Shown here: in pieces, positions 8,835 through 19,200 of the stretch
Layout: every line of letters starts with the position of its first letter
Numbering within the stretch: position 1 is the stretch's first letter
Assembly (NCBI GenBank): GCA_964505385.1
Contig: CAZDIA010000002.1
Coordinates: 62,001 to 126,000 of the forward strand
Direction: 5' to 3'
Origin: SLJN01 sp964505385
Lineage (GTDB): Bacteria > Bacteroidota > Rhodothermia > Balneolales > Natronogracilivirgulaceae
Length of the DNA: 64,000 nucleotides
The notes under the pieces: model-generated
Databases searched by the model: none
What the model saw: the letters and a program-made list of their open reading frames with translations, nothing else
What the model was told of the DNA's origin: nothing
Translations under genes and position numbers: made by a program

Positions 8835-8894
8835 ATGTTTGTGAGTTAGGTTGCCTGATGTCACCGGTAACATCAGGCAACTAACTGCAAACAT
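8835..8894. terminator. Long stem-loop after the CBS-DUF3467 operon
   Basis: Arms 8835-8861 and 8870-8894 pair almost fully: the inner 11 bp (TTGCCTGATGT with ACATCAGGCAA) are perfect around an 8-base loop, and the outer part continues through two small bulges. No T-run follows, so it may stabilise the mRNA end or act with Rho rather than as a classic terminator. Confidence 0.55.
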
Positions 8895-8937
8895 GTAGAT
8901 CACTATTCAGTATTTATTAAAATATTAGTATTTATTC

Positions 8938-9570
8938 ATGGAAACTGAGTTAATTTATGAGATCATTGGATACGTAGCCTCCGTCCTTATTGCTGTTTCC
9001 CTGATGATGAGCGCAATCGTTAAATTGCGTATTATTAATATGATAGGAGCAGCGACTTTCACGCTTTATGGTATACTGATCGGCGCAATTCCTGTTGCGG
9101 CAATGAATGGATTTATCGTTTTGATCAACATTTACTATCTGACCCGCATTTTTACAGCCGAGGAGTATTTTACTCTGCTGCGGGTTAAACCGGATAGTCA
9201 TTACTTGAGTTATTTTCTTGAATTCTATAAAGATCAGATTGAAAACTACCAACCCGGATTCAGTTTCGATCCCCAAAAATCCGACCTTTGCATATTTGTA
9301 CTGCGAGATATGGTTCCTGCCGGTCTGCTCATTGCGGATATGGATAAAAAAGATGAGCTGACTGTAGACTTGGATTTTGTTATTCCTAATTATCGCGATT
9401 TTAAAATCGGTCGCTACCTTTTCAAAGACAGGATAGCATTTTTTAAAGAATTGGGAATCAAAAGAGTATTCAGCCGTGCGGGAAGTAAAAAGCATAATAA
9501 ATATCTTGAAAAAATTGGTTTTACCCCTGCTGACTCAGCCGGGAAATGGTATCAACTTGCTCTTACCTGA
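8938..9570 (+). CDS. YgjV-like membrane protein with C-terminal GNAT-like domain
   Basis: Residues 1-70 form two to three membrane helices with the YgjV-type pattern 'IIGYVASVLIAVSLMMS', 'KLRIINMIGAATFTLYGILI', 'PVAAMNGFIVLINIYYL'. From about 90 to 210 a soluble part ends in 'RYLFKDRIAFFKELGIKRV' and 'HNKYLEKIGF', the helix-strand ending of GNAT acyltransferases. The acyl-CoA loop (R/Q-x-x-G-x-G/A) is only partly kept (FKIGRYL), so activity is uncertain. This combined architecture is known in Bacteroidota, but no role is established. Adenine deaminase follows 21 bases later. Confidence 0.6.
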   Translation: METELIYEIIGYVASVLIAVSLMMSAIVKLRIINMIGAATFTLYGILIGAIPVAAMNGFIVLINIYYLTRIFTAEEYFTLLRVKPDSHYLSYFLEFYKDQIENYQPGFSFDPQKSDLCIFVLRDMVPAGLLIADMDKKDELTVDLDFVIPNYRDFKIGRYLFKDRIAFFKELGIKRVFSRAGSKKHNKYLEKIGFTPADSAGKWYQLALT

Positions 9571-9591
9571 TAACTTAATAATTCACTGCTC

Positions 9592-11205
9592 ATGGAATCA
9601 GTAAGCGGAATTATTCTGGATGTGGTAAATCGCAGTCGTTTTGAGGGAGAGATCCTGATTGAAAACGGTAGGATTCACTCTTTACAGGAAGTCGGGAATG
9701 TACCTGAGCGATATATTTTGCCGGGCTTTGTGGATTCTCACATCCATATCGAGAGTTCTATGCTGGTGCCATCGGAATTCGCTCGACTTGCTGTTCAACA
9801 CGGTACAGTTGCAACAGTATCTGACCCGCACGAAATTGCAAATGTATGCGGAATTGAAGGGGTTGAGTTCATGATTGAAAACGGGCGTCAGGTGCCGTTA
9901 AAGTTTCATTTCGGCGCTCCTTCCTGCGTGCCGGCAACTCCTTTTGAGACAGCAGGTGCAGCTCTTGATGTTGAGGCTGTTGCCGAATTACTCGACCGCG
10001 ATGACATCCACTATCTTGCCGAGATGATGAACTGGCCCGGCGTGCTTAATGATGATCCGGAAGTTTTTTCAAAAATTGAATCAGCCCGGAAACGCAACAA
10101 ACCGATTGACGGTCATGCTCCGGGGCTCAAGGGGGATGATGCCGCAAAATACGCTTCAGCCGGTATTTCGACTGATCATGAGTGTTATACAAGAGAAGAA
10201 GCGCTTGATAAATTGAATAACGGGATGAAAATCGCCATTCGTGAAGGCAGTGCTGCAAAAAACTACGAGGCATTAATTTCTCTTCTCGGGGATTTTCCCG
10301 AATCCATAATGTTTTGCTCAGATGATAAACACCCGGATGACCTGCAAGTCGGTCATATTAACCAACTGGCTGCGCGGTCACTTGCACTCGGGTATAATTT
10401 ATTTGATGTGCTCCATGCTTGCTGCGTTGCCCCGGTACGGCATTATTCAATGAATGTAGGATTACTTCAACCGGGTGATCCCGCAGACTTCATCATTGTG
10501 GATGACCTGGCTACTATGACGGTTAGCCAAACCTGGATTGACGGAAGCGCGGTTTTCCAGGATGATAGTGTGAATCTGCCGGAAGTCTCATTTAAGCCGA
10601 TCAATAATTTTGTCTCATACTCAGTTAAACCGGACGACTTTCAGGTCATGACGGATAAATCTGAGTTTCCGGTAATTGAAGCGTATGATGGTGAGTTGAT
10701 CACCGGCAAATCTTTTGAAAAACTCGATTCAGAAGAGGGTAATGTACAGGCCGATATCAACCGGGATATCCTTAAAGTAGCTGTAGTGAATAGGTATGAA
10801 AAAGCTCCCCCCGCTGTCGGTTTTATTCGCAACTTCGGAATAAAAAACGGAGCTGCTGCATCATCTGTAGCACATGATTCTCATAACATTATCGTGGTGG
10901 GTAGCTCGGAAAAGTGGCTCGCTGAAGCAGTGAACCTGATTATGCAAAGCAGCGGCGGGATTGCCGCGGTTAGCGATTACGGGCAGGATGTACTCCCGCT
11001 TCCGGTAGGAGGTATCATGAGTGATCAAACCGGAGCAACGGCCGCAGCTGCTTATGAGAATCTGAACCGTATGGCAAGTGACATGGGCTGCAAAATGAAA
11101 GCGCCATTTATGTCAATCTCATTTATGGCATTGTTGGTGATACCTAGCCTGAAAATCAGCGATAAAGGAATGTTCGATGCTGATAAATTTGAATTTATAC
11201 ATTAA
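9592..11205 (+). CDS. ade: Adenine deaminase
   Basis: Ade hydrolyses adenine to hypoxanthine and ammonia in purine salvage. The 537-residue product follows the amidohydrolase-superfamily Ade plan: metal motif 'GFVDSHIHIESSM' near residue 45, 'DPHEIANVCGI' near 80, 'DGHAPGL' near 173, 'STDHECYTREEA' near 193, and 'CSDDKHPDDL' near 243. The C-terminal domain with 'GGIAAVSD' and 'LPVGGIMSD' is also typical. An apt gene at 56,141 encodes the competing adenine-salvage route. The gene probably shares a transcript with the upstream YgjV-like gene. Two hairpins follow in the spacer. Confidence 0.93.
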   Translation: MESVSGIILDVVNRSRFEGEILIENGRIHSLQEVGNVPERYILPGFVDSHIHIESSMLVPSEFARLAVQHGTVATVSDPHEIANVCGIEGVEFMIENGRQVPLKFHFGAPSCVPATPFETAGAALDVEAVAELLDRDDIHYLAEMMNWPGVLNDDPEVFSKIESARKRNKPIDGHAPGLKGDDAAKYASAGISTDHECYTREEALDKLNNGMKIAIREGSAAKNYEALISLLGDFPESIMFCSDDKHPDDLQVGHINQLAARSLALGYNLFDVLHACCVAPVRHYSMNVGLLQPGDPADFIIVDDLATMTVSQTWIDGSAVFQDDSVNLPEVSFKPINNFVSYSVKPDDFQVMTDKSEFPVIEAYDGELITGKSFEKLDSEEGNVQADINRDILKVAVVNRYEKAPPAVGFIRNFGIKNGAAASSVAHDSHNIIVVGSSEKWLAEAVNLIMQSSGGIAAVSDYGQDVLPLPVGGIMSDQTGATAAAAYENLNRMASDMGCKMKAPFMSISFMALLVIPSLKISDKGMFDADKFEFIH

Positions 11206-11236
11206 ATGATGAATGGAAATTTGATCATAGCTCCCA

Positions 11237-11294
11237 TAACAATGTAAAATAAATTGTTACTTGTAAGGTTTGACTTTTTTATTTAACCTACAAG
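11237..11294. terminator. Two stem-loops after adenine deaminase
   Basis: TAACAAT/ATTGTTA (11237-11243, 11253-11259) forms a 7-bp stem. Directly after it CTTGTAAGGTT (11260-11270) pairs with AACCTACAAG (11285-11294) with one bulge, and its loop contains six T. Either could end the ade transcript. Confidence 0.4.
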
Positions 11295-11319
11295 AGTTAT
11301 AGGCGGCAAAATAACCTAT

Positions 11320-11362
11320 ATGTATTAATATTCTACTAATTAACGAATGTGCGTTAATACAT
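11320..11362. promoter_or_regulatory. Nested inverted repeats upstream of the SatD-like gene
   Basis: ATTAACG (11339-11345) and CGTTAAT (11352-11358) form a perfect 7-bp inverted repeat with a 6-base spacer, inside a wider pair ATGTATTAA (11320-11328) / TTAATACAT (11354-11362). It ends about 26 bases before the SatD-like start. The SatD-like protein has a C-terminal DNA-binding-like helix-turn-helix, so this may be an autoregulatory operator; that is inference. Confidence 0.4.
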
Positions 11363-11388
11363 TTGGATGTGAGCAAAAATTCTAAAGT

Positions 11389-12039
11389 ATGCATGCGGTT
11401 ATAACAGGTGATTTAATTTCATCATCAAACTATCCCAAAGAGCTTCTTGATGAAGTGGTCAAAAACCTTGGCGAAGAGTTCGACCATTTCAAAAAAGAAG
11501 ATGTTGGAAGATTTGCTTTGTGGCGTGGAGATAGTTTTCAGGGTGTGGTATCGGAAGCGGGGAAGGCGCTCGAGTTCGCATTACGTCTGAAAGCGCTTGT
11601 GAATCAAACCAATCCGGATCTTACAGGCTCAGTGAAGAGTAGTCCGAAAATGGCTGATGTGCGTTTGGCATTGGCGGTTGGAACTCTTTCTGATCCGGAT
11701 GTTGACCCGTCCGATTCAAATGAAGAGGTTTTTGTTCGGTCGGGTCGGGCGCTGGATTCTCTGAGAAAAAATAAGCGTACGATTGTAGCCGAACTACCCC
11801 GAAATGAAGCAAATCGAGAGATTGATGTTGAACTCCTTCTGCTGGAGTATATTCTTAACCGCTGGTCAGTAGCTTCCGCGGAATTAATTTACTGCAAGTT
11901 ATTGGGGATGGAAGATTATGAAATCGCTGAGCAACTTCAGATTTCAGTGCCGGCAGTCAATAAACGAAAAAAAGTAGCCGGCTGGAAAGCGTGTGCACGC
12001 CTGCTTGAGCGTTTTGAGGAATTACAATTAGATAAATGA
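11389..12039 (+). CDS. SatD-like family protein with C-terminal HTH
   Basis: The N-terminal ~140 residues follow the SatD family ('MHAVITGDLISSS', 'RFALWRGDSFQGVV', 'ALRLKALV', 'DVRLALAVGT', 'FVRSGRALDSL'), which has a nucleotide-cyclase-like feel but no catalytic residues I can assign. The C-terminal part 'YCKLLGMEDYEIAEQLQISV' plus 'PAVNKRKKVAGWKA' is a helix-turn-helix of the sigma-region-4/LuxR type. SatD was named from a streptococcal acid-tolerance locus; the role in Bacteroidota is unknown. It is followed 12 bases later by DUF3307, its usual partner, and preceded by inverted repeats. Probably a small autoregulated stress operon. Confidence 0.7.
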   Translation: MHAVITGDLISSSNYPKELLDEVVKNLGEEFDHFKKEDVGRFALWRGDSFQGVVSEAGKALEFALRLKALVNQTNPDLTGSVKSSPKMADVRLALAVGTLSDPDVDPSDSNEEVFVRSGRALDSLRKNKRTIVAELPRNEANREIDVELLLLEYILNRWSVASAELIYCKLLGMEDYEIAEQLQISVPAVNKRKKVAGWKACARLLERFEELQLDK

Positions 12040-12051
12040 AAAATCAAAGCA

Positions 12052-12774
12052 ATGGATCCTATTGAAATACTGCTACGGCTTCTGCTGGCTCACTTGATTT
12101 CCGATTATATCTTTCAGTGGAAAGGCCTTGTTGAAAATAAAGAAAAAAACGGAATCATTAGCGGTTATTTCTGGACGCATATTCTCATTACAGGACTTGC
12201 TGTCTGGATTGTATTGCCGGGATGGGAGTTCTGGTATATTGCCTTGATAGTTGCTGTAACTCATCTCGCCATCGATTGGTGGAAAGTATGGGTTGGCAAA
12301 GACAATCTGTTTTATTTTACACTGGATCAGGTGTTGCACATTCTGGTTCTAATTGGATGTTGGTTTTACTTAATGGGGGAAATGATGATATATATTGATT
12401 CTTTTTTTAGTTGGCTGCTCTCTGCAGATGTGCTTGCCTATGTTATCGGCTTCATAATTGTGATTTGGCCGGCTTCATTTTTTATACAAAAAGCCACATC
12501 AAACTGGACTAAAGAGCTTGAAACCGGCGGGAATACAGGGCTAAAAGATGCCGGCCGATGGATCGGTACATTTGAACGCATATTGGTTTTGATATTTGTA
12601 CTGATGCATCAATACCAGGCCATCGGTTTTTTAATTGCTGCTAAGTCGATCCTTCGTTTTGGAGGAATGGGGGAAGAAAACAAACGTAAGCAAACGGAAT
12701 ACGTACTGGTTGGCACCCTGCTTAGCTTTACTATCGCGATAATTGTCGGAATTGCAATATTGGCTATCACGTGA
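12052..12774 (+). CDS. DUF3307 family membrane protein
   Basis: A 240-residue integral membrane protein with about six hydrophobic segments. The N-terminal motif 'LLLAHLISDYIFQ' and later 'THILITGLAVWI', 'VAVTHLAIDWWKV' and 'YFTLDQVLHI' match DUF3307, in which the spaced His and Asp residues in membrane helices (H14, D18, H43, H73, D77, D94, H98) are conserved and could bind a metal. No enzymatic role has been shown that I know of. Its pairing with the upstream SatD-like regulator is a recurrent arrangement. No signal peptide; inner-membrane location inferred. Confidence 0.75.
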   Translation: MDPIEILLRLLLAHLISDYIFQWKGLVENKEKNGIISGYFWTHILITGLAVWIVLPGWEFWYIALIVAVTHLAIDWWKVWVGKDNLFYFTLDQVLHILVLIGCWFYLMGEMMIYIDSFFSWLLSADVLAYVIGFIIVIWPASFFIQKATSNWTKELETGGNTGLKDAGRWIGTFERILVLIFVLMHQYQAIGFLIAAKSILRFGGMGEENKRKQTEYVLVGTLLSFTIAIIVGIAILAIT

Positions 12775-12826
12775 TATTGGTATAAATTGGGGGGCTAAGC
12801 CCTCCGGTAAACTTCTGACCGATTAG

Positions 12827-12848
12827 AGGGGGAAGGCAAGGACCCCCT
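12827..12848. terminator. GC-rich stem-loop upstream of recC
   Basis: AGGGGG (12827-12832) pairs with CCCCCT (12843-12848) around a ten-base loop. A second G-rich/C-rich pair lies just upstream near 12789-12805. No T-run follows; the role is unclear but it separates the DUF3307 operon from recBC. Confidence 0.35.
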
Positions 12849-13013
12849 ATACTCGGAGATTCATGGTGCAGACAAGCAATGCATTGCGTGCCTACGCTAT
12901 TTTCTTTTTAACACTCTTCGGGAATCATAAATTGAAGATTTATTCCAAAATAATTCCCATTTTGAAATTATGAATTTCTTTTTTTGTGATTCAAAACCTG
13001 TAACTATTTCAAA

Positions 13014-16000
13014 TTGATCAACCGCTTTACATCCAATTCTTTAAGGAACCTATTCAGTAGTCTTTGCGAAAAATTCACTGATTCTAAAAGAGAGCGAAAT
13101 CCGCTGGTATCCACTCATTTTGTGCTTCCCAACAATGACATGGGGCGATGGCTGCAAATAGAATTAGCCCGTATGTTCGGTATCAGCTCAAATTTGCTGC
13201 TTGAAATGCCTTCGTCTTATATGCGAAGATATTATACTGCAATCGATCCGGATTACGGGCAGCGACTCGCCGATAAAGAAGATATAACCTGGATCATACA
13301 CGACTTGTTAAAAGGAGCCGCCCGGAAGGAACGTAGCATGGAGCCGGTTCTGCAATATATCGCAGTCGGAGGCAGGGATGAGGAGGCGCTGCGCCGACGC
13401 CAAATGGCAGCGAGAATTGCCGACATGTTTGATCAATATTTCATTTACCGGCCTGAATGGCTTGAAGCATGGGCGGAAGGCAGACAACATAAGGATTGCA
13501 AAAAACTGGTTCATGCCAAATGGCAAAAGTGGCTGTGGCAGCGCATAAGAAGAGATTTTCCCGAATTGCAAGACCGGGCATTCCTGCAAAGGCAGTTGAC
13601 AGAAAAAATAGAATCCGGCGAACTTGACGGTGAATTGCCGGATCACCTTTTTGTATTCGGCATTCCGGTTATGGCTCCGGTATTCATGCGAACTATTTTT
13701 GTGATGTCACAGCGCAAGACGACTGTCAATTGGTATCAACTTGTTCCCGCTGAAAGTTTTGATGACGCCCCACTGAAAGCGAGGAATAATCCGGTTCTCA
13801 ATAATCTGGCACGTGAGCATGAAGAATCCGCAACATTGTTCACCGATTTTGCTGAAGAATATTCAGTCAAAATATCAAAACAGGACAACCCCGTATATCC
13901 CGAAACCGATAAACTACTGCATCAACTTCAGCGGAAAATATTATCAATCGAAAATCCGGGAAAAATACAGGAAAAGGGGGTGGATAACTCCATCGGGATC
14001 CATTCCTGCCATAGTGCACTTCGCGAAACCGAGGTGTTATATGATCAGATTCTGGAGTATTTAAATAATAATTCCGCCCGGGGACCCGGCGACATCCTTG
14101 TAATGCTTCCTGATATAGCGGAATACGCACCTTTTATTGAGGCTGTATTCGGAGCGCCTGAAGATGAAGAGCTTCAAATTCCATATACCTTAAGTGATCC
14201 GCAATCTGGTGCCGAATCAGAAATGGCTCACTTATTCCTGCAGGTTTTGCAGGTTGCAGCCGGGAGGTTTCGTATAACCGAAGTGATGGAGTTGCTCGAC
14301 ACACAACCCGTCCGCGAAATATTCGGGTTTTCTGAGCAGGATGTCGCTCTCCTTGAAAAATGGGTAACCGAGACTAATGTGAGGTGGGGTTGGGATCGTG
14401 ATCATCACGCAGGATCGTACCAAAACTCCTGGCAGTTTGGTTTGCATCGCCTTTTTGCCGGTCTCGCATTTGATCCCGAAACAAATACACCGGTTTCCGA
14501 GGTGCTTCCTTACGATGAAATCGAGGGCGGAAATGTTCTGCATCTTTTGGGTATTTTCCGACATTTTCTGGAACAGCTCAATCAAACACGGCAGTCTCTG
14601 AGTGGAGAACATAAGCCGCAGGAGTGGGGCCGGCGTATGAGTAACGTCTTGGAAAACTTTCTACCTGAAAATCAGGATAATGCCGGGGGGATTCAAAACA
14701 TTCGCGAGCAGATTCGCAAACTGGAACATATGCCGGAAAAATGGGGTATCGATGATCGGGTGCCGTTTGAATGGATCAACGACTGGTTTACTCAGACTTT
14801 AGAGTCAGACCGGCTGGGACCCGGCTTTCGAAGTGGCAAGGTTACGTTCTCGGCTATGGTTCCGGTGCGGGGCATTCCGTTTCCGTTCATTGCAGTTATG
14901 GGGATGAATAATCAACAAATTCCCGGGAAAGATGCATATTCCGGTTTCGATCTCATGGGGCAGACTCAGCGAAAAGGAGATCGTTCCAGGCGACTGCAGG
15001 ACCGGGCTGTATTTTTGGATACTCTTCTGACAGCCGGTGAAGTGCTGTGCCTGACTTATACGGGACAGGATCAGAAAAACAATGCGGAAATTCCACCTTC
15101 AACTCTTGTTACCGAGTTGCTTGATTATATTGATTCCCAATACGTTATCAATCAAAAGCGACCGTCGGAAACGCTTGTGGTCAAACATCCTCTATATGGT
15201 TTTAACTCCCGCTATTTTGATCAAGATGATGCAGAGTTATTCAGCTTTTCGCGTCTGTATGCGCGTGCTTCCGAAAAAGCTGCAAAATCTGAAAAAACCA
15301 CATGGTTTGCAGCAGATAAGCACTTGCCACTTGATAATGAGTATAAGTACATTGAACTCTCATTGACTGAATTAATCAGGTTTTTCCAAAAGCCGCTCGA
15401 TCAGTTATTGCGAAAGCGATTTGAAATCCGGATCAGAGAAGAGGAGGTAATATCAGAAGACCGGGATATCTGGAAGATTTCGGGCTTGCAAGGATATAAA
15501 ATCCGAAAAGAGCTTCTGGATGCAATCCTTGCCACAAGCGATCCTGACCCCGTGTACCGCTACTTCCGGGCAGAAGGGAGTTTGCCGCGGGAGGAAATTC
15601 GCGAATATCACTTCAACAACCTTACCGAAGAGATTAGAACATTTGTCAACGAACTTGAGGAAAGGCAAGTCATACAACCGTATAAAGAAGCGATTGAATG
15701 GGATAAAGAGTTTGATACCGGAAATCGAACTGTAAGATTATACGGAAAGCTGGAAAACCTAACGGACTCCGGTAATCTGTTTATTCTGAATAACAGCGTA
15801 AATGCCAAATTCAAGCTGATGGCATGGATTTACCATCTCGCTCTTCAGATCGCCGAACCCAGAGGGTGCGGGAATGAAACAACGCTGGTGATGAGGGAGA
15901 AAGGGAAGCCCAAAATCTTCAGATACCATCCGGTGGATGAACCGCTTAAGCTTATGACGGAACTTTTGGAGGATTATATTGAGGGTCTCGAGAATCCATT

Positions 16001-16244
16001 TACCGCTTATCCTCAATCATCTGAAGTATATGTAAAGGAGTCTGACAATCCGAAACAAATTCCTGAAGGTGCTTTGCGAAAAGCAAAAATTAAAATGGAT
16101 TCGGATTATAACTTTCCAGAGCGCCGGGATGATCCCGCAATAGATTATCTTTTTTCTGAAAGGGATATCATAGATGTAGATTTTTCCGAAAAGGCTCTTA
16201 GGCTATGGCAGCCGATCAAAAATCATCAGGAGGAGATGAAATGA
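13014..16244 (+). CDS. recC: Exodeoxyribonuclease V subunit gamma (RecC)
   Basis: RecC is the inactivated helicase-like subunit of RecBCD that splits the DNA strands and scans for Chi. The 1076-residue product shows the RecC markers: 'VLPNNDMGRWLQIELAR' near residue 38, 'HSCHSALRETEVLYDQIL' near 330, 'LPDIAEYAPFIEAVFG' near 365, and 'VTFSAMVPVRGIPF' near 610. The first possible start after the upstream in-frame stop is TTG at 13014; no clear ribosome site is present. Its TGA overlaps the recB ATG (ATGA), so the two are coupled. No recD follows. Chi-recognition residues cannot be predicted from this sequence alone. Confidence 0.9.
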   Translation: MINRFTSNSLRNLFSSLCEKFTDSKRERNPLVSTHFVLPNNDMGRWLQIELARMFGISSNLLLEMPSSYMRRYYTAIDPDYGQRLADKEDITWIIHDLLKGAARKERSMEPVLQYIAVGGRDEEALRRRQMAARIADMFDQYFIYRPEWLEAWAEGRQHKDCKKLVHAKWQKWLWQRIRRDFPELQDRAFLQRQLTEKIESGELDGELPDHLFVFGIPVMAPVFMRTIFVMSQRKTTVNWYQLVPAESFDDAPLKARNNPVLNNLAREHEESATLFTDFAEEYSVKISKQDNPVYPETDKLLHQLQRKILSIENPGKIQEKGVDNSIGIHSCHSALRETEVLYDQILEYLNNNSARGPGDILVMLPDIAEYAPFIEAVFGAPEDEELQIPYTLSDPQSGAESEMAHLFLQVLQVAAGRFRITEVMELLDTQPVREIFGFSEQDVALLEKWVTETNVRWGWDRDHHAGSYQNSWQFGLHRLFAGLAFDPETNTPVSEVLPYDEIEGGNVLHLLGIFRHFLEQLNQTRQSLSGEHKPQEWGRRMSNVLENFLPENQDNAGGIQNIREQIRKLEHMPEKWGIDDRVPFEWINDWFTQTLESDRLGPGFRSGKVTFSAMVPVRGIPFPFIAVMGMNNQQIPGKDAYSGFDLMGQTQRKGDRSRRLQDRAVFLDTLLTAGEVLCLTYTGQDQKNNAEIPPSTLVTELLDYIDSQYVINQKRPSETLVVKHPLYGFNSRYFDQDDAELFSFSRLYARASEKAAKSEKTTWFAADKHLPLDNEYKYIELSLTELIRFFQKPLDQLLRKRFEIRIREEEVISEDRDIWKISGLQGYKIRKELLDAILATSDPDPVYRYFRAEGSLPREEIREYHFNNLTEEIRTFVNELEERQVIQPYKEAIEWDKEFDTGNRTVRLYGKLENLTDSGNLFILNNSVNAKFKLMAWIYHLALQIAEPRGCGNETTLVMREKGKPKIFRYHPVDEPLKLMTELLEDYIEGLENPFTAYPQSSEVYVKESDNPKQIPEGALRKAKIKMDSDYNFPERRDDPAIDYLFSERDIIDVDFSEKALRLWQPIKNHQEEMK

Positions 16245-19200
16245 GTAAAAAACTGATTGTCTCCGAAGCCGATCTTGACGGGGTTCACCTGGTAGAAGCA
16301 GCGGCAGGTACGGGAAAAACGTACAATATAACGGCCTTATACTTGCGGCTTTTGGTTGAGAAAAAGTATAAGGTAGATCAGATTCTTGTGGTCACTTTTA
16401 CAAGAGCGGCAACGACTGAATTGCGGGAGCGTATTGACCGCAGAATGCGGGAGGGTCTGGCCGTTCTCTCCGGTGATAAAAACCCCGAACCCGGGGACGC
16501 CTTTCTGAATGATTTTCAGGATAAATATCGGGGAGATCAGGATGCTATTCGGCGTTTGTCGGAGGGTTTGCATGATCTTGACCTGGCGGCCATTCATACC
16601 ATCCACGGCTTCTGCCGTCAGGTCCTACAGGAGCAGATTTTTGAAAGCGGCTCTCTGTTTGATGTTGACTTCATAGCTGATGACAGCGAGCTGCACCTGG
16701 AGGCTTTGGATGATGTATGGTTGGAGGTGTTAACCTGGTCAATGGAAGAGGACGAGCGGTCTCAGGTTTATGATTTCCTGGCAGAACAAATTCAAGAGCC
16801 TGATAATCTCGGACCTGTCATGAATACGGTGAAAGGCAACCCGTATCTGAAAATCAAAAACGGCGAAAACGGTGATACTCCGGAGCAGGTTTGTGCACGC
16901 ATTAATCAAATTTGGAATGAATTAAAGGCGGAATGGAAGCCTGAAGAGATTGTGAGATTTTTTCGGAAAAGTAATACTATAAAAAGAAGTTCATTCAGAG
17001 AGCCTCATCTTAGCACCTGGCTTGAAAAGCTGAATGAATTGATGAACAGAGAATCAGCACCTTATCATCCAAAAGCAGCATTTCAGAATTTTAAAAAATT
17101 TTCAATAGATCATGTTGAGGATCATCGAAACGAAAAAAATCTTCCGAAAGATAAGGCCTTCCCGCATCAACGCTTTTTTGAGTTATGCCGGGATTTGATT
17201 CAGGCCGGCGACGATCTGGAAGACGCCATCTACGTGAAGCTGATTGCACAATACCGAAAGCATCTTGAAGCCCGGAAAAAATCCCGCAAAGTGCGTTCCT
17301 ACGATGATCTGCTTACCTCGCTCGACACCGCGCTCGCCAATCCGGAGCTGAAACGAAAGCTTCAGAAGCAGTTTCCGGCAGCGCTGATTGATGAATTCCA
17401 GGATACTGATCCGGTTCAGTTCAATATCTTTAAAAAGATTTATATAGACGACCGGAACCGGCAAGACCGGTCACTTTTTCTCATCGGCGATCCCAAACAG
17501 TCGATTTACAGTTTCAGGGGAGCGGATATTTTTACCTACCTCGACGCCCGCCAACAAGTTGATCACGACCGGACGCTGGATACCAATTACCGGTCTTCCG
17601 CTTCGCTGGTTCAGGCTGTTCAAGATCTTATGCATTACCGGAATGATCATCCGTTTTTGCTGAAAGAGATCGAAATGCAAAGGATAAAATCCCACCTTGG
17701 AGATGATGATTTCCGGGTGAAAGGGGATGTAATTGATCCAAAACCGATGCAGTTTTTGCTTTCACGGGATGAAGATGAACTAAACAAAGATGCAGCCGTG
17801 CAACATGCAGCGGAGGCTGCGGCCGATGAAATCCGCCATCTTTTGAATTCTGCGGAAAACATTAGTATTGAGGGCAAACCGCTGGAAGCAGCCGACATCG
17901 CAGTGCTGGTGGACAGGCATGCTTCAGGTGATATCATCAAAAAAGCATTACAGAAACGTAGAATCCAATGTGTGGACCGGTCGCGCCAAAGTATTTTTCA
18001 AGCTCCCGAAGCTGACTTGCTCCTCCTTTTTTTGCACGCTATCAAAGAGCCGTCGGATCCCGGTCTGATCCGCGCTTTACTTGGGTCCCGCATCGGTGGG
18101 TTTACCTTTTCGATGCTGGAAAAACTGGATCATGATGAAAAAGCCCGTGTAGCTCTGTTCGATCACTTCAGAATAATGAATGAGATATTCCATGGGAGCG
18201 GCTTTACCAAGGTTTGGCGTTATTTTCTGAACACACCGATACCGGCGCCCTCAAAAGGGGAGTTAATACCGTATCTGACAATTCTCGGGTGGGATGGCGG
18301 TGAACGAACACTGACCAATCTGACGCACCTCGCCGAACTTATAACCGAATTTACGCGTGCCGGTAGTCATGGTCTGGAAGATATCATCAAGTGGTTGCGA
18401 AGGAAACAGGAAGATGCCAAATCGAATGAAGAGGAGGAGCTGCGCCTGGAGAGCGATCAGGATCTGGTTAAAATCATCACGATGCACTCGGCAAAAGGAT
18501 TGCAGTTTCCGGTGGTCTTTTGTCCGTTTTTGTGGGATGGAATAGATCAAGGCAAATTTAAAGAACCTTATTTGTTTCATAAAGACGGCTCCCGCTGGAT
18601 GGATGTAACCGGCAGGGATGCTTCATCTAAAACAAATAATATCAGAGAAGCTGTGTCGGAGAAGCTGCGGCTTGCTTATGTAGCCATGACAAGGGCGCAG
18701 TATCGATGTTATATCAGCTGGGAACCTTTTAACAAACAAGCGCTCAGTCCCTTAGCCGGAATCCTTCAGGGAACCGACCCGCTTGAAGATTATATATCGG
18801 CCTCAAAGATCACCAATGAAATTCATCAACAAGTAGTGTCAGAATCCCGCGAATCTATTTCAGCATTAGCCCGGGAAGAAATCATCGGTATAACCAAGCA
18901 CACTGATCAGATCCGGATTGATCATGTGGGAGAAGAGCAGCGTGAGCAAATCATTCCCGAGCCCAAACGATGGCGGCGTGGATCAATAGAGCCGTCCTGG
19001 TACATCACCTCTTATAGCGGACTGAAGCTGGGACAATCCACTGAGCCGGAGGAACCTTTTGCTGATGAGGGTACTGAAGATGAGCCGCTTCAGCAACCTC
19101 AGGAATCCGGAGATTGGTCGGTTTACACGTTTCCGAGGGGCGCGCGTGCCGGTATATTTATGCACCAGCTATTTGAAGAAATGGACTTTACCTGGGAGCG

